Assembly (NCBI RefSeq): GCF_016584665.1
Contig: NZ_BBJB01000114.1
Coordinates: 19,106 to 83,105, forward strand
DNA: 64,000 bases
Direction of reading: 5' to 3'
Source: Pseudanabaena sp. lw0831
GTDB lineage: Bacteria; Cyanobacteriota; Cyanobacteriia; Pseudanabaenales; Pseudanabaenaceae
The notes beneath the pieces were generated by a model that was given only the letters and a program-made list of their open reading frames with translations, ran no database searches and had not been told where the DNA came from. Made by a program: the position numbers and the translations under genes. Of this stretch, positions 43,903 through 52,374 are shown in pieces. Positions within the stretch are counted from its first letter, which is position 1. Each line of letters opens with the position of its first letter.

Positions 43903-43965
43903 AACCTAAAGCCCAAAAGAGAGTTGTGGCGCGAAGCGCCACAACTCTCTTTTGGGCTTTAGGTT
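43903..43965. terminator. Perfect 30-bp hairpin containing the hemG stop
   Basis: Arms 43903-43932 and 43936-43965, loop GAA. The stop codon of the converging PPOX gene (43959-43961) is inside the right arm. Confidence 0.9.
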
Positions 43966-45395
43966 AAAAATGCGTCAATTTTACTTGCTTCTTGTAAACT
44001 ACGCTTGATGCAGTCACCTAGAGCCACACCGCCGATAAAATTGGCACTGACGTAAAGTCCTTTAGATTTCTGTAATTCGGCTTCTACAGTGGCGATTCGT
44101 TCTAAATGTCCGATTTCGTATTGTGGGATCGCTTTATCCCATACATGAACTGCGATCGCCTTCGGTTCGACTTTCGTGTCAGACCGAAGAATTGTTTTCT
44201 TTAAATCTTGATGTACGGCGGCAATGATTTCTGATTCTGAAAGTTTGGCTAGAGCGGGATCAAGCGTGCCGCCGATAAAATTTAGTAATAGTTGCCAACC
44301 TTCAGGAGCGCGTCCTGCAAATAGACTAGATGACCAGATTGTGCCTAAAGTTCTTACTCCTTGAGTGCGGGGGATCAGATTGCCAAAGCCTTTCATGTCA
44401 TAGGCAAATTCGCTCTTAGGATAGGCAAGTACCACACAAGCAACGGTGGGATAGAAAATCTCATTCAAGGCTTGACTGGCGGCTGGCAGATAATCTTGCA
44501 GTAATTTTGCGGTGACATATGCTGGGGTCGTGAGAACAACTGATCGCGATGTCACAGTTTCTTCACCCGTGGGTGTATCGAACTTAGATATATAGACTTC
44601 GCCTTGTTTTTCGAGCGATCGCAAAGTCCATTGTTGTTTGACGGCTGTACCTTGCTCTCTTAACTTGGTGGCGATCGCTTCAGGCAACATCTTAATCCCT
44701 TCTCGAAACGAACCCAGTTCACCAGCTTTAACTTTAGGAAGATTTGCATCATTGAGATTTTTGGCTTTCCGTTCTTTGCTAGATAATATTGCACCTGCGA
44801 CTAGCCCACCATAGGTTTCTAGACGAGCAATCTTAGAGAATGCAGCCTTGGCACTGAGTCGCTTGGGATCGCCTGCATATACACCTGAGATAAACGGTGC
44901 AACTAATCTTTCAACTGCTTGTCTGCCTAGCAAACGTGAAAAGAATTGATCCACGGATTCTTCACCAGCCATGGCTGGACGAGCAAAGCCGATCGCACCA
45001 AAAGCTAGACGAATTTTGCCGCCCCAAGTCAAAATTTTAGAGGCGATCGCACTAGGTGGAGTCATGGGTAAGGCGTTTAACTTGCCATTTAGAAAAACGA
45101 AACGGGGTAATTTGCCATCGGCTAGCACCAATTCATCCTTAAGTCCCACTTGTACCGCTAAGCGCAATAGTTCTGGAGCGGGCTGAAAACTGTTTGGACC
45201 CTCTTCCCATTTATAACCGTCGTCATTTTTGGCACTGGTTATGGCTCCACCCACACGATCCTGAGCTTCTGCAACCAAGACACGATATTTTTTAGCGATC
45301 GCTAGTTCGTGGGCGATCGTTAATCCTGAGATTCCTGCCCCAACGACAAGGACATCTAATGGTTGATTGGTTTCAGAGGGTGGCGTGATGGTCAT
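43959..45395 (-). CDS. hemG: Protoporphyrinogen oxidase, HemY/HemG flavoprotein type
   Basis: A 478-residue FAD enzyme oxidising protoporphyrinogen IX to protoporphyrin IX, the last common step of haem and chlorophyll synthesis. It shows the dinucleotide motif VVGAGISGLTIAHELA (about 16-31), VAEAQDRVGGAITS (about 41-54), EEGPNSFQP (about 61-69) and the C-terminal FAD block YVSANFIGGVALGDCIKRS. Length and motifs fit oxygen-dependent PPOX (often called hemY or hemG). Monocistronic with a 30-bp hairpin at its end. Confidence 0.92.
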   Translation of the reverse strand: MTITPPSETNQPLDVLVVGAGISGLTIAHELAIAKKYRVLVAEAQDRVGGAITSAKNDDGYKWEEGPNSFQPAPELLRLAVQVGLKDELVLADGKLPRFVFLNGKLNALPMTPPSAIASKILTWGGKIRLAFGAIGFARPAMAGEESVDQFFSRLLGRQAVERLVAPFISGVYAGDPKRLSAKAAFSKIARLETYGGLVAGAILSSKERKAKNLNDANLPKVKAGELGSFREGIKMLPEAIATKLREQGTAVKQQWTLRSLEKQGEVYISKFDTPTGEETVTSRSVVLTTPAYVTAKLLQDYLPAASQALNEIFYPTVACVVLAYPKSEFAYDMKGFGNLIPRTQGVRTLGTIWSSSLFAGRAPEGWQLLLNFIGGTLDPALAKLSESEIIAAVHQDLKKTILRSDTKVEPKAIAVHVWDKAIPQYEIGHLERIATVEAELQKSKGLYVSANFIGGVALGDCIKRSLQEASKIDAFLT

Positions 45396-45482
45396 AGCTA
45401 AAAGGACTTAGGGCAATTGAGCAATTTTTAGTCTAGTACAACTAAGCTCCTATAGCTCAGTACAAGCTTTGAAAGTCTATGA

Positions 45483-45532
45483 AAGCGATTGTGTTTTTTC
45501 AGTGCCGCAGGTGCTAAAAAAAACAATCGCTT
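45483..45532 (-). terminator. Imperfect hairpin after the DUF2811 gene
   Basis: AAGCGATTGT and ACAATCGCTT outer arms, T-rich and A-rich middle, inner core TGCC-GCA-GGTG. A few mismatches; 17 bases beyond the stop. Confidence 0.6.
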
Positions 45533-45548
45533 GTGAAGCATGTAGCTT

Positions 45549-45785
45549 TTAAACTGAGTGCTGAAATAAAGCGTTTAGATAAACTTTGGCAGTGCTGCGA
45601 TAACTATGGGATGCATGATGAGATGAGCCATGGCGATCGTTACCACCATTTTGCAACAGGAATAAAGATAAAGCGGCGGCAAATACGCGATCTTGATCCC
45701 AGTCAGGATGTGACTCTAGGTAACTTTTGAGGGTTTCGTGTAGTTCTTCAGGAATCTCTGCCAATATACTGACGGTCGTACTCAT
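45549..45785 (-). CDS. Small DUF2811-type cyanobacterial protein
   Basis: A 78-residue protein beginning STTVSILAEIPEELHETLKS, then YLESHPDWDQDRVFAAALSL and a His/Ser-rich tail. The start resembles ribbon-helix-helix DNA-binding folds, and the sequence fits the cyanobacterial DUF2811 family, whose role is unknown. The tail is more variable. It is a single gene with its own upstream gap next to the DnaA-box cluster. Confidence 0.7.
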   Translation of the reverse strand: MSTTVSILAEIPEELHETLKSYLESHPDWDQDRVFAAALSLFLLQNGGNDRHGSSHHASHSYRSTAKVYLNALFQHSV

Positions 45786-46068
45786 GCTGAAACCTCAACT
45801 TTTAAACAAGTTTGATAGAAAAGACGCAACCATTTTCAGCGGTCGGGCTTTAATTGTGCGGGTAACTATGGTTCTTGTCAACGTAACGAAGTATTAAGCA
45901 GTAATGACGAAAAGCTGAAGTTGGTTTGATAGAATCAGCATTTTCAATCATTTTAGTTTACATATATTTATAATAAATAGCCTTAAAAAGTTTTCCCAAG
46001 TGAAATGCTCATTCTATTAACGAATCCTTAACCAGTAAGGCGAAAGTATCTTTGTCTGTAAAAGAGCC

Positions 46069-46131
46069 TGTGGAAAACTAATAGTTATCTGTGGAAAAAG
46101 ACACAATATCTGTGGAAAAGTCTGTGGAAAA
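46069..46131 (+). other. Cluster of four DnaA-type boxes; candidate replication origin
   Basis: TGTGGAAAA (complement of TTTTCCACA, the cyanobacterial DnaA-box form) occurs at 46069-46077, 46090-46098, 46111-46119 and 46123-46131, all in one orientation, with starts 21, 21 and 12 bases apart. A strongly AT-rich stretch follows (46136-46215), as an unwinding region would. The rest of the 45786-46234 gap shows no gene. Confidence 0.6.
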
Positions 46132-46234
46132 CTTTTGGATGTTAAAGTTGAAAATTATTTTTTTCTTAATATTTATGGTCATATTTATGACGATCTCTAT
46201 ACAAGCAAAAAACGACATTTTACGTTTTTTTCTG

Positions 46235-46669
46235 TTAATGACTCAGCCAATTTTCAGGAACAACTATCAATGTTGTGCCTTGTCGCCTGAGAACGATTAC
46301 TTTTTGCTGGGCAGCGATCGCAATTTGAGGATTATCACATCTTGCTTTCCATGAACCGCCCTCATACTTGACTCGTCCAGTTTCTCCTGCGGGTATTTCC
46401 GTGAGCGTAATCCCTTCACTGGCTTCTTTTAGTTGATATGAATCCTTGGGAATAAATCGTCTAGAAACCATGGCTAACATTGCTGAGATCAACATCCATG
46501 CCAAGATTTGCAACGCAGGAACAGGCAAGATTAATGAGATCGCAGCTACTAACAACGCAGCTACTCCCATGGCTCCTGCAATCAGAAAAGTTGGCAATGG
46601 AACTAGTAGCTCAACAACACAAAGAGCGATACCGATCAGTAGCCAGATTTGACTGGGTAGTAAGTTCAT
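46235..46669 (-). CDS. NfeD-family membrane protein
   Basis: A 144-residue protein: three to four hydrophobic segments (about 5-75) and a C-terminal OB-fold domain (about 85-140, GRVKYEGGSWKARCD). This is the short, ClpP-less NfeD form, linked to stomatin-type membrane-quality proteins. ATG 46669 (MNLLPSQIWLL) is preferred; the longer frame from 46753 reads into an inverted-repeat element. The next gene leftward is the DnaA-box region. Confidence 0.8.
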   Translation of the reverse strand: MNLLPSQIWLLIGIALCVVELLVPLPTFLIAGAMGVAALLVAAISLILPVPALQILAWMLISAMLAMVSRRFIPKDSYQLKEASEGITLTEIPAGETGRVKYEGGSWKARCDNPQIAIAAQQKVIVLRRQGTTLIVVPENWLSH

Positions 46670-46682
46670 TAAGTAGGTAAAC

Positions 46683-46766
46683 GTAGGATGGGTTAGCGAT
46701 AGCGTAACCCATAATTCTTGACTATCTTGACTAATGTATGCGTTACGTTGCACTAACGCATCCTAC
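46683..46766. repeat. Inverted-repeat element with GTAGGATG ends
   Basis: GTAGGATGGGTTAGCG...GCGTAACCC at the left and GCGTTACG...CTAACGCATCCTAC at the right form an 84-base imperfect palindrome. Such GTAGGATGnGTTAG units are widely dispersed in cyanobacterial genomes. It lies directly upstream of nfeD. Confidence 0.65.
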
Positions 46767-46786
46767 AAATAACTAAACCTTTTTAC

Positions 46787-48112
46787 TTAATTGCTAGATT
46801 TATCAGAATTGGGTATAGCGATCGCAGGGGATGTTTCTGATTTGACAATTGTGCTGCTGGGTTTGGTGCTATTGATTTTTACCTTTTGAGCGTCAAAGGA
46901 TTTTTCGCGTTTAAAGCGATCATCCTCTGTGGTAGGTTTAATCACTTTATTGCGAGCTACTTCTATGTTTGCTGGTGATTTAGGGCGATCGCTTGTAGAG
47001 GGTTCACTAGGACGAGCATTAGTCACGGTTGGCGCAATTGAGTCCAGATTGGGAGCATTGGAAAGCAGACCACCTAAACCATTGATCAAATTACGAATAT
47101 TGCTGCGAATCTTGGGATCTCCTGTTAGTTCATCAAGATCGGCGGTAATCTTCTTGGCATTGGCAAAAGTTGCGCGGGCAGAATCAAGGGTTTCACGCAA
47201 AGCTGCCATAGTGGCGGGATTGTTTAACTCGCCTGATACTTTACGAAGATTTGCCGATGTCTCGGCGGCATTTTCAGCTAGTTGCTGCAAATTGGCGATT
47301 AGCTTGCCATCATTTAATAGAGGCTTCGCACTAGCTAGCAGCGATCGCGCTTCATTGGAAGTAGCAGCAATACCATCAAGGGTTTGCGCTAACTTTTCGC
47401 GATTGACCTCGATCAAGTCTTGGGCGCTATTTGCGACATTGCCAACCTTAGTCGCAGCACCACTAATCGCGTCTGCCGTATCGCCAAATTTAACAATTTG
47501 ACCTTCAAATGTACCTACCACTCGACTCGCTGAATCCGTCAATTTTTGGATGCTTTTCGCAGTTGCTTTGGCAGCTATTAAAGTTTCATTGAGGTTATCA
47601 ACTAAATTTTGATCATTGATTTTGCGTAATGTCGCACTCGAATCCTTAAGCAATGCAATGAAGCTCACACCGCGAATTCCTTCAATTTCGCCACCTTGAC
47701 AAATAATCAGATCAGCATTGCAATCTTTAGCGATCGGATTCATCTTGGGATCAATCGCTAATTTATCTTGAGGAGGGAAAATATCAATATTAGTGTTCCC
47801 TAGAAAACCACTTTGATTAGTTTCGGCGATCGAATTCTTCGGAATAATTAATCTTGAGTTTTCGATACTTACTTGGACATCAACGCCCTCTGTTTGGGCT
47901 ATCAAAGCTGTGACGCGACCTACTTCCACACCGCGAAATCTTACAACTGAGCCACTATTTAGCCCACTTGCATCGGCTATTTTGATCGTAAATGTAAACT
48001 TTGAGCTACTTAGTTGCAACCCGCGCAACCATAACAATGCGCCCCCAAAGGCAACTACTCCACCGATGATAAATAAGCCAAGCGCACCGTCGCGTAATGT
48101 TTTTCGCTGCAC
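46787..48112 (-). CDS. MlaD/MCE-domain lipid transport protein
   Basis: A 441-residue protein with an N-terminal membrane segment (about 12-29) and one MCE domain (about 38-118, GLNSGSVVRFRGVEVGRVT). A long helical region follows (about 165-345) whose repeated Ala/Ser/Asn-rich pattern suggests a periplasmic tube or coil, and the end is basic and Ser/Thr/Pro-rich. It would shuttle lipids between membranes as part of an Mla/TGD-type system. It starts at GTG 48112, 5 bases after the ATPase gene. Confidence 0.85.
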   Translation of the reverse strand: MQRKTLRDGALGLFIIGGVVAFGGALLWLRGLQLSSSKFTFTIKIADASGLNSGSVVRFRGVEVGRVTALIAQTEGVDVQVSIENSRLIIPKNSIAETNQSGFLGNTNIDIFPPQDKLAIDPKMNPIAKDCNADLIICQGGEIEGIRGVSFIALLKDSSATLRKINDQNLVDNLNETLIAAKATAKSIQKLTDSASRVVGTFEGQIVKFGDTADAISGAATKVGNVANSAQDLIEVNREKLAQTLDGIAATSNEARSLLASAKPLLNDGKLIANLQQLAENAAETSANLRKVSGELNNPATMAALRETLDSARATFANAKKITADLDELTGDPKIRSNIRNLINGLGGLLSNAPNLDSIAPTVTNARPSEPSTSDRPKSPANIEVARNKVIKPTTEDDRFKREKSFDAQKVKINSTKPSSTIVKSETSPAIAIPNSDKSSN

Positions 48113-48117
48113 GAGTC

Positions 48118-48957
48118 TTATACCTCCCTAGTCAAAAGTTGAATTGGACCTTCAGTACTGCCACTAAAAAATTGTCTGACATACGGATTGTCAACAGTAT
48201 TAATTGTACTCACGTTTCCTGCATAGCGCACCGATCCACGGTAAAGAACGATCAAGCGATCGGCTGTACGACGGATCGTGCTGTCTTGGTGAGTGACGAC
48301 AATATAACTATCACATACCTGTTGCTCTCGGAGCGATCGCATCAAGTCTTCGATAATCGTCGAAGCCACAGGATCAAGTCCTGCGGTGGGTTCATCATAA
48401 AGCAGCACTTTTTTGGTTTGCGTTTTCGCAGTGGGGTCATCCATAATTGCGCGGGCAAAACTAACCCGTTTCCTCATCCCGCCTGATAGTTGGCTAGGAT
48501 AGCGATCGCAGATGTTTTCTAAACCCACAAGTGCAAGTTTATGTTCGACCAGTCGATAAATTTCGCGTCGTGACAAACGGGAATGCTCAAATAATGAGAA
48601 CCCTACATTTTCAGCAACGGTAAGCGAGTCAAATAACGCCGCATTTTGAAACACCATACCGATGCTTAACCCGTAGCTTCCTTCTTGGATATCATCTCCA
48701 GAGGAAGCAAGGTTGCCATTAATGTAGAGTTCACCTTGCTCAGGGGCAAGGAGACCGCAAATAATCCTTAAGATTGTCGATTTACCAGTACCAGAGGGGC
48801 CAATGATAGCGATCGCTTCCCCAGAGTGCACAGTGAGATCGACCCCATTTAGCACAGCATTAGAGCCAAAACTTTTGTGAATATCACGCAGTTCTAGCAA
48901 AGGCGTAACCACATTGCTACTATTTTTGATTAGAGATCGGACTGGCTCCATCGACAT
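48118..48957 (-). CDS. MlaF-like ABC ATPase for lipid transport
   Basis: A 279-residue ABC ATPase. Walker A GPSGTGKST (about 52-60), signature LSGGMRKRVSFARA (about 155-168), Walker B LLYDEPTAGLDP (about 184-195) and switch His in VTHQD. It is followed by an MCE protein at 5 bases, so both serve an Mla/TGD-type importer or exporter of phospholipids. The permease (MlaE-like) is encoded elsewhere. Confidence 0.9.
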   Translation of the reverse strand: MSMEPVRSLIKNSSNVVTPLLELRDIHKSFGSNAVLNGVDLTVHSGEAIAIIGPSGTGKSTILRIICGLLAPEQGELYINGNLASSGDDIQEGSYGLSIGMVFQNAALFDSLTVAENVGFSLFEHSRLSRREIYRLVEHKLALVGLENICDRYPSQLSGGMRKRVSFARAIMDDPTAKTQTKKVLLYDEPTAGLDPVASTIIEDLMRSLREQQVCDSYIVVTHQDSTIRRTADRLIVLYRGSVRYAGNVSTINTVDNPYVRQFFSGSTEGPIQLLTREV

Positions 48958-49035
48958 TTATTTCAGCTTGAAAAAATCGCTCTACCAAAAACTAACATTT
49001 TTTCAGAAACTTTTCCTAAAAAATAACTCTAAATC

Positions 49036-49097
49036 AGCAATTTGCATTATAAAACCAAAAGATAAAAGGCGGAGCTTCACGCCGCCTTTTATCTTTT
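49036..49097. repeat. Family B-like terminus followed by a 16-bp hairpin
   Basis: AGCAATTTGCATTAT (49036-49050) differs at two positions from the family B end. It leads into arms 49057-49072 and 49082-49097. The region (48958-49286) is divergent, upstream of both neighbours. Confidence 0.6.
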
Positions 49098-49136
49098 ACA
49101 TTCGTCGCTTAAAAACAATTGCGAGTAACCCAACTC

Positions 49137-49187
49137 AAATATTTTTGTTGAGAGTGTTGCAAAGCAACACTCTCAACAAAAATATTT
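49137..49187. repeat. Perfect 24-bp hairpin in the mlaF-asparaginase divergent region
   Basis: Arms 49137-49160 and 49164-49187, loop AAA. Upstream of both flanking genes. Confidence 0.85.
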
Positions 49188-49190
49188 AGT

Positions 49191-49243
49191 AAAAACCAAA
49201 AACTAGATGCGACGCTTTGCGTTGCGTCTAGTTTTTGGTTTTT
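49191..49243. repeat. 25-bp hairpin with two wobble pairs
   Basis: Arms 49191-49215 and 49219-49243, loop TTT; two positions pair only as G:T. Three large hairpins thus stand in line before the asparaginase gene. Confidence 0.8.
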
Positions 49244-49286
49244 GAATTACCGTAAGATGTTAATGGCGATCCTAAAGCATTAATAT

Positions 49287-50246
49287 ATGAACCTTGGCAA
49301 GCGCAATCGTTTTTCCGCTAACAAAATTACCGTTCAATTGCTACGCGAAGGCATAGTCGAGTCGGTGCACTCTTGTCAGGCAGCCGTCGTTGATACAAGA
49401 GGTCGAATTCTCTCGGCAGCAGGAGATCCCCAGACAACCACCTTTGCCCGTTCTTGCCTTAAACCCATTCAGGCTCTACCCGTCTCAATCACTGGCGCAC
49501 AGGATCGATTTAACCTTTCAGAAACCGATCTCGCCATTATTTGCGGTTCACACCAAGGTACGATCGCTCAAGCCAGACAAGTTTTTAGCATTCTTTGGCG
49601 CTGTGATGTGGAGCCAAGTGCATTGCAATGTCCAGTGCCAGAATGTCAAAGAAGTCCGCTTCAGCATAATTGCTCTGGCAAGCACGCAGGCATGATAGCT
49701 ATATGTAAGCAGCAAGGATGGCAGATTTCCTCATATATGGATCGCCATCATCCTGTGCAGCAACTTGCACTCAATACAATGGCTGATCTCTTACATATGC
49801 CTGCTGCCGAATTTATCTGCGCCCATGATGATTGTGGAGTTCCTACTTATCTATTAGAAATTGGTCAACTTGCCCGACTCTATGCGCTGCTCTCAGCTCA
49901 TGACCAGTTACATCTAGAGCGTATTACTCGTGCGATGACTAGACATCCTGATATGGTGTCTGGGAATGGTCAATTTGACACGGAGTTAATGCGCCTCAGC
50001 AATGGCGAAATCATCAGCAAATCTGGTGCAGAAGGTGTGCAATGTATCGGACGGATTGGTGAAGGATTGGGGCTAGCGATCAAAGTGATGGATGGATCTA
50101 AAATGGCGAAAACTGCGGTTTCTATCCATTTGTTAAAGCAATTAGGATGGATTAATCCTACAGTTGCACAAAGTTTAGAAGAATCATTTCTCTCTGTTGG
50201 TAAATATAGCCGTCTAGAAGCTGTTGGCGAGTTGTCGCTAGCTTAG
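49287..50246 (+). CDS. Asparaginase of the AnsA/L-asparaginase II (Rhizobium-type) family
   Basis: A 319-residue enzyme hydrolysing asparagine to aspartate and ammonia. Blocks fit the AsnaseII (Rhizobium etli-type) family: FARSCLKPIQALP (about 53-65), ICGSHQGT (about 88-95), HNCSGKHAGM (about 127-136), DDCGVPTY (about 180-187) and MVSGNGQFDT (about 223-232). It is unrelated to the E. coli AnsB fold. Monocistronic. Confidence 0.88.
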   Translation: MNLGKRNRFSANKITVQLLREGIVESVHSCQAAVVDTRGRILSAAGDPQTTTFARSCLKPIQALPVSITGAQDRFNLSETDLAIICGSHQGTIAQARQVFSILWRCDVEPSALQCPVPECQRSPLQHNCSGKHAGMIAICKQQGWQISSYMDRHHPVQQLALNTMADLLHMPAAEFICAHDDCGVPTYLLEIGQLARLYALLSAHDQLHLERITRAMTRHPDMVSGNGQFDTELMRLSNGEIISKSGAEGVQCIGRIGEGLGLAIKVMDGSKMAKTAVSIHLLKQLGWINPTVAQSLEESFLSVGKYSRLEAVGELSLA

Positions 50247-50293
50247 GAAAGCATTGTTTCATGGGATGTAGAGTCAATTCATGAATTGACTCT

Positions 50294-50398
50294 AAGTAGA
50301 CAGGCGCAATTAAATATAAAACCGAAAGAATCAGATTCGCCCGCTTTGCGGGCGAATCTGATTCTTTCGGTTTTGATTTTTATTAAGCCAAGGTACTT
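50294..50398. repeat. Repeat family A, complete copy
   Basis: The left terminus starts AAGTAGACAGGCGCAATTAA (50294). The right terminus, on the minus strand from 50398, starts AAGTACCTTGGCTTAATAAA. Between them is a perfect 27-bp hairpin (50318-50344, 50348-50374, loop TTT). The MFS gene ends 13 bases further on. Confidence 0.8.
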
Positions 50399-50410
50399 AC
50401 ACCATGAAAG

Positions 50411-51634
50411 CTATGTTACTTTAACAGCATAGCTTTTACGTTTTATAATTGCAAAAATCAGGACTAAAAAAGTGCAAATTCCTGCTAAATAGAGTGGATA
50501 ACCATAGGAAGAATGATTGTTTTGATTAACAACTAATCCTGCAATTATGGGGCCAAAGGCATTTGATATACTGAGATAGGAGGAGTTTAACCCTAAAATT
50601 GTGCCCTGTTCTTCGGGGCTAGTATTAAGGGAAATTAACGCGCTAATCATCGGCTGCACGACTGAGTTTAATAAGGAGAAGAGAACGCAAACGGCGACAA
50701 AGTAATATACATCTTCCCAAATTGGCATCAAAACGAAGGAAAGGCTGCGGATGAGTAATCCTAAAAAGAGAATCTGAACTAGTTGCAGACGTTTTGTCAT
50801 TTGAGAAATGCCTAAAGTCTGCATAATTACTCCTAGCACCCCAAACAGCAAAAACATCAGAGCAAGAGCATCGCTATTCTGTTTGAGAACTATCAGAAAG
50901 TAGGGCTGAAACGCAAAGGTAAATAGCGTGAATGTCATGCCCGTTAGAAAATTAATGATCAATAAGATACCGATTTTGGGCATAAACAAGCCTGTGATCA
51001 GCTTCTCTAAGCCAAGATCGAAAATATTTTGCGCTTTTTTTGCCTTAGTCTTGAGAGTTTCTGGAAGAAGAAATATTGTAAGTACTAAAGCGATCGCTGC
51101 GATTGCTCCCGACACCAAAAAAGATGCCCCAAAGGATTTACCTAGAGGCGTATTCAGTGCAACCTTCTGCGCAAGTAAACTGATTGCGGGACCAAGAATA
51201 AAACCTAAACCAAAGGCGGCTCCATTAATGCCAAAGGCTTTAGCACGGTTTTCAGGTGTGGTGACATCAGAAATTACGGCTTGGGCAACCGAGGCATTAC
51301 CGCCTGTAATGCCATCGAGAAATCTGGCGAAAAACAAGACTGAGGCACTAGCTGCTGTCCCTGCCATCAGGTTGGAGATCACAGTCCCCGCCAAACTAAT
51401 AATCAATAATGGTTTGCGTCCAAAGCGATCGGAGAGTTTCCCGATGATTGGAGTAGCAAAAAATTGGGCGATCGCATAAATTGCAAATAGCAAACTAGTC
51501 TGAAAATCATCTAATTTGAACTGTCTGCCATATTGGTACAACACAGGGATCAGAATCGTAAAACTCAGGGAGTTAATAAAAGAAATGAGGGCAATAATCC
51601 AAAATTTACGATTCATTCGCTTTGGCGATCGCAT
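50411..51634 (-). CDS. MFS transporter, drug/tetracycline-efflux type
   Basis: A 407-residue transporter with twelve predicted membrane spans. The family motif after TM2 is GKLSDRFGRKPLLI (about 64-77), and motif C-like GFILGPAISLL (about 144-154) sits in TM5. It resembles TetA-type proton antiporters exporting hydrophobic compounds. The substrate is unknown. ATG 51634 or 51616 are both possible starts. It ends beside the family A repeat at 50294. Confidence 0.85.
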   Translation of the reverse strand: MRSPKRMNRKFWIIALISFINSLSFTILIPVLYQYGRQFKLDDFQTSLLFAIYAIAQFFATPIIGKLSDRFGRKPLLIISLAGTVISNLMAGTAASASVLFFARFLDGITGGNASVAQAVISDVTTPENRAKAFGINGAAFGLGFILGPAISLLAQKVALNTPLGKSFGASFLVSGAIAAIALVLTIFLLPETLKTKAKKAQNIFDLGLEKLITGLFMPKIGILLIINFLTGMTFTLFTFAFQPYFLIVLKQNSDALALMFLLFGVLGVIMQTLGISQMTKRLQLVQILFLGLLIRSLSFVLMPIWEDVYYFVAVCVLFSLLNSVVQPMISALISLNTSPEEQGTILGLNSSYLSISNAFGPIIAGLVVNQNNHSSYGYPLYLAGICTFLVLIFAIIKRKSYAVKVT

Positions 51635-51699
51635 ATAGTCCTTATCTATATTACAGCTCCAGCACGTTTACAGCAGTTTTCGAGCAACTGAACAAAAAA

Positions 51700-51832
51700 A
51701 CACGCGATCGCCCAATCACTGACCTTACCCAAAACGCGATCGCCAAATCATTCCCCTACCCAAAACACGATCGCACAATCATTTCACAAAAAATGCGATC
51801 GCCCAACCACTCACCCAAAACGCGATCGCCAT
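51700..51832. repeat. HIP1 tandem array 1
   Basis: Five units centred on (G/A)CGATCGC at 51704, 51736, 51767, 51795 and 51822 (spacing 27-32), each followed by CCAATCA-like bases. Bases 51768-51810 match 52497-52539 in array 2 at 42 of 43 positions. Upstream of TA module 1. Confidence 0.85.
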
Positions 51833-51881
51833 AAGCTGTTTGATGTTATTGAGGTAGAATTATGATACATAGATTTGGCTT

Positions 51882-52109
51882 ATGATTGAGAGTCTGGATA
51901 TGCAAATACTCCTTAACGATGAGAAGACAAGAGAAATGCTCACTGAAATCTTAATTGATTTGATTAAGACTAGAAAGGAGCTTTTTGCGGAAATATTCCA
52001 AGATGCTTTGGAAGAGGTCGGTTTGGGGAATGCGATCGCTGAGGGTAGAAAAAATGAATTTGTTCCTGAAGAGAATATATTTGTGATTCTTGATGGTGAT
52101 GTCCCATGA
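51882..52109 (+). CDS. Putative antitoxin (TA module 1)
   Basis: A 75-residue acidic protein, mainly helical (MLTEILIDLIKTRKELFAEI) with a flexible acidic tail that ends at the toxin start. It resembles antitoxins paired with RelE-type toxins and overlaps the toxin gene by 4 bases (ATGA). Another in-frame ATG at 51900 is possible. No known DNA-binding motif is obvious. Confidence 0.7.
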   Translation: MIESLDMQILLNDEKTREMLTEILIDLIKTRKELFAEIFQDALEEVGLGNAIAEGRKNEFVPEENIFVILDGDVP

Positions 52110-52372
52110 ATGTTAGGTTTGAGTCTAGATTTGAGAAGGACTTGAAGTTAGTCAAGGATCGTAATCTTTTGACAAGGTTGAAGCAAATAATTTTGACCTG
52201 TAAGCAAGCTGAATCTTTGGGGGAAATCAATAATCTAAAAAAGATGCAGGGATATGATAGTTTTTATCGCATTCGTCTAGGTGATTACAGAGTAGGGATA
52301 GAAGTTTTGGAAAATGAAGTAATCTTTGTAAGATTTTTGCACCGTAAGGATATTTACAAGTTTTTCCCTTAA
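52106..52372 (+). CDS. RelE/ParE-superfamily toxin (TA module 1)
   Basis: An 88-residue basic protein with the RelE/ParE core: VRFESRFEKDLKLVKDRNLL, helical segment, then YRIRLGDYRVGIEVLENEVIF and a C-terminal LHRKDIYKFFP. The Arg-rich strand region and the final Lys/Phe/Phe ending are typical of the mRNA-cleaving or gyrase-binding toxins of this fold. Encoded immediately after its antitoxin. Confidence 0.82.
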   Translation: MNVRFESRFEKDLKLVKDRNLLTRLKQIILTCKQAESLGEINNLKKMQGYDSFYRIRLGDYRVGIEVLENEVIFVRFLHRKDIYKFFP

Positions 52373-52374
52373 AG

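Noticed and set aside
45533..45730. Small plus-strand gene opposite DUF2811
   Set aside because: It overlaps the terminator hairpin and the antisense of a better-supported family gene.
46091..46354. 87-codon frame through the DnaA-box cluster
   Set aside because: It begins inside the box cluster, lacks a ribosome-binding site and overlaps the end of nfeD on the other strand.
46929..47501. 190-codon open frame on the plus strand
   Set aside because: It is antisense to the MCE protein gene, with Ser/Ala/Leu-rich composition caused by the opposite strand.
50928..51479. 183-codon open frame on the plus strand
   Set aside because: It is antisense to the MFS transporter gene, which has clear membrane segments and family motifs.
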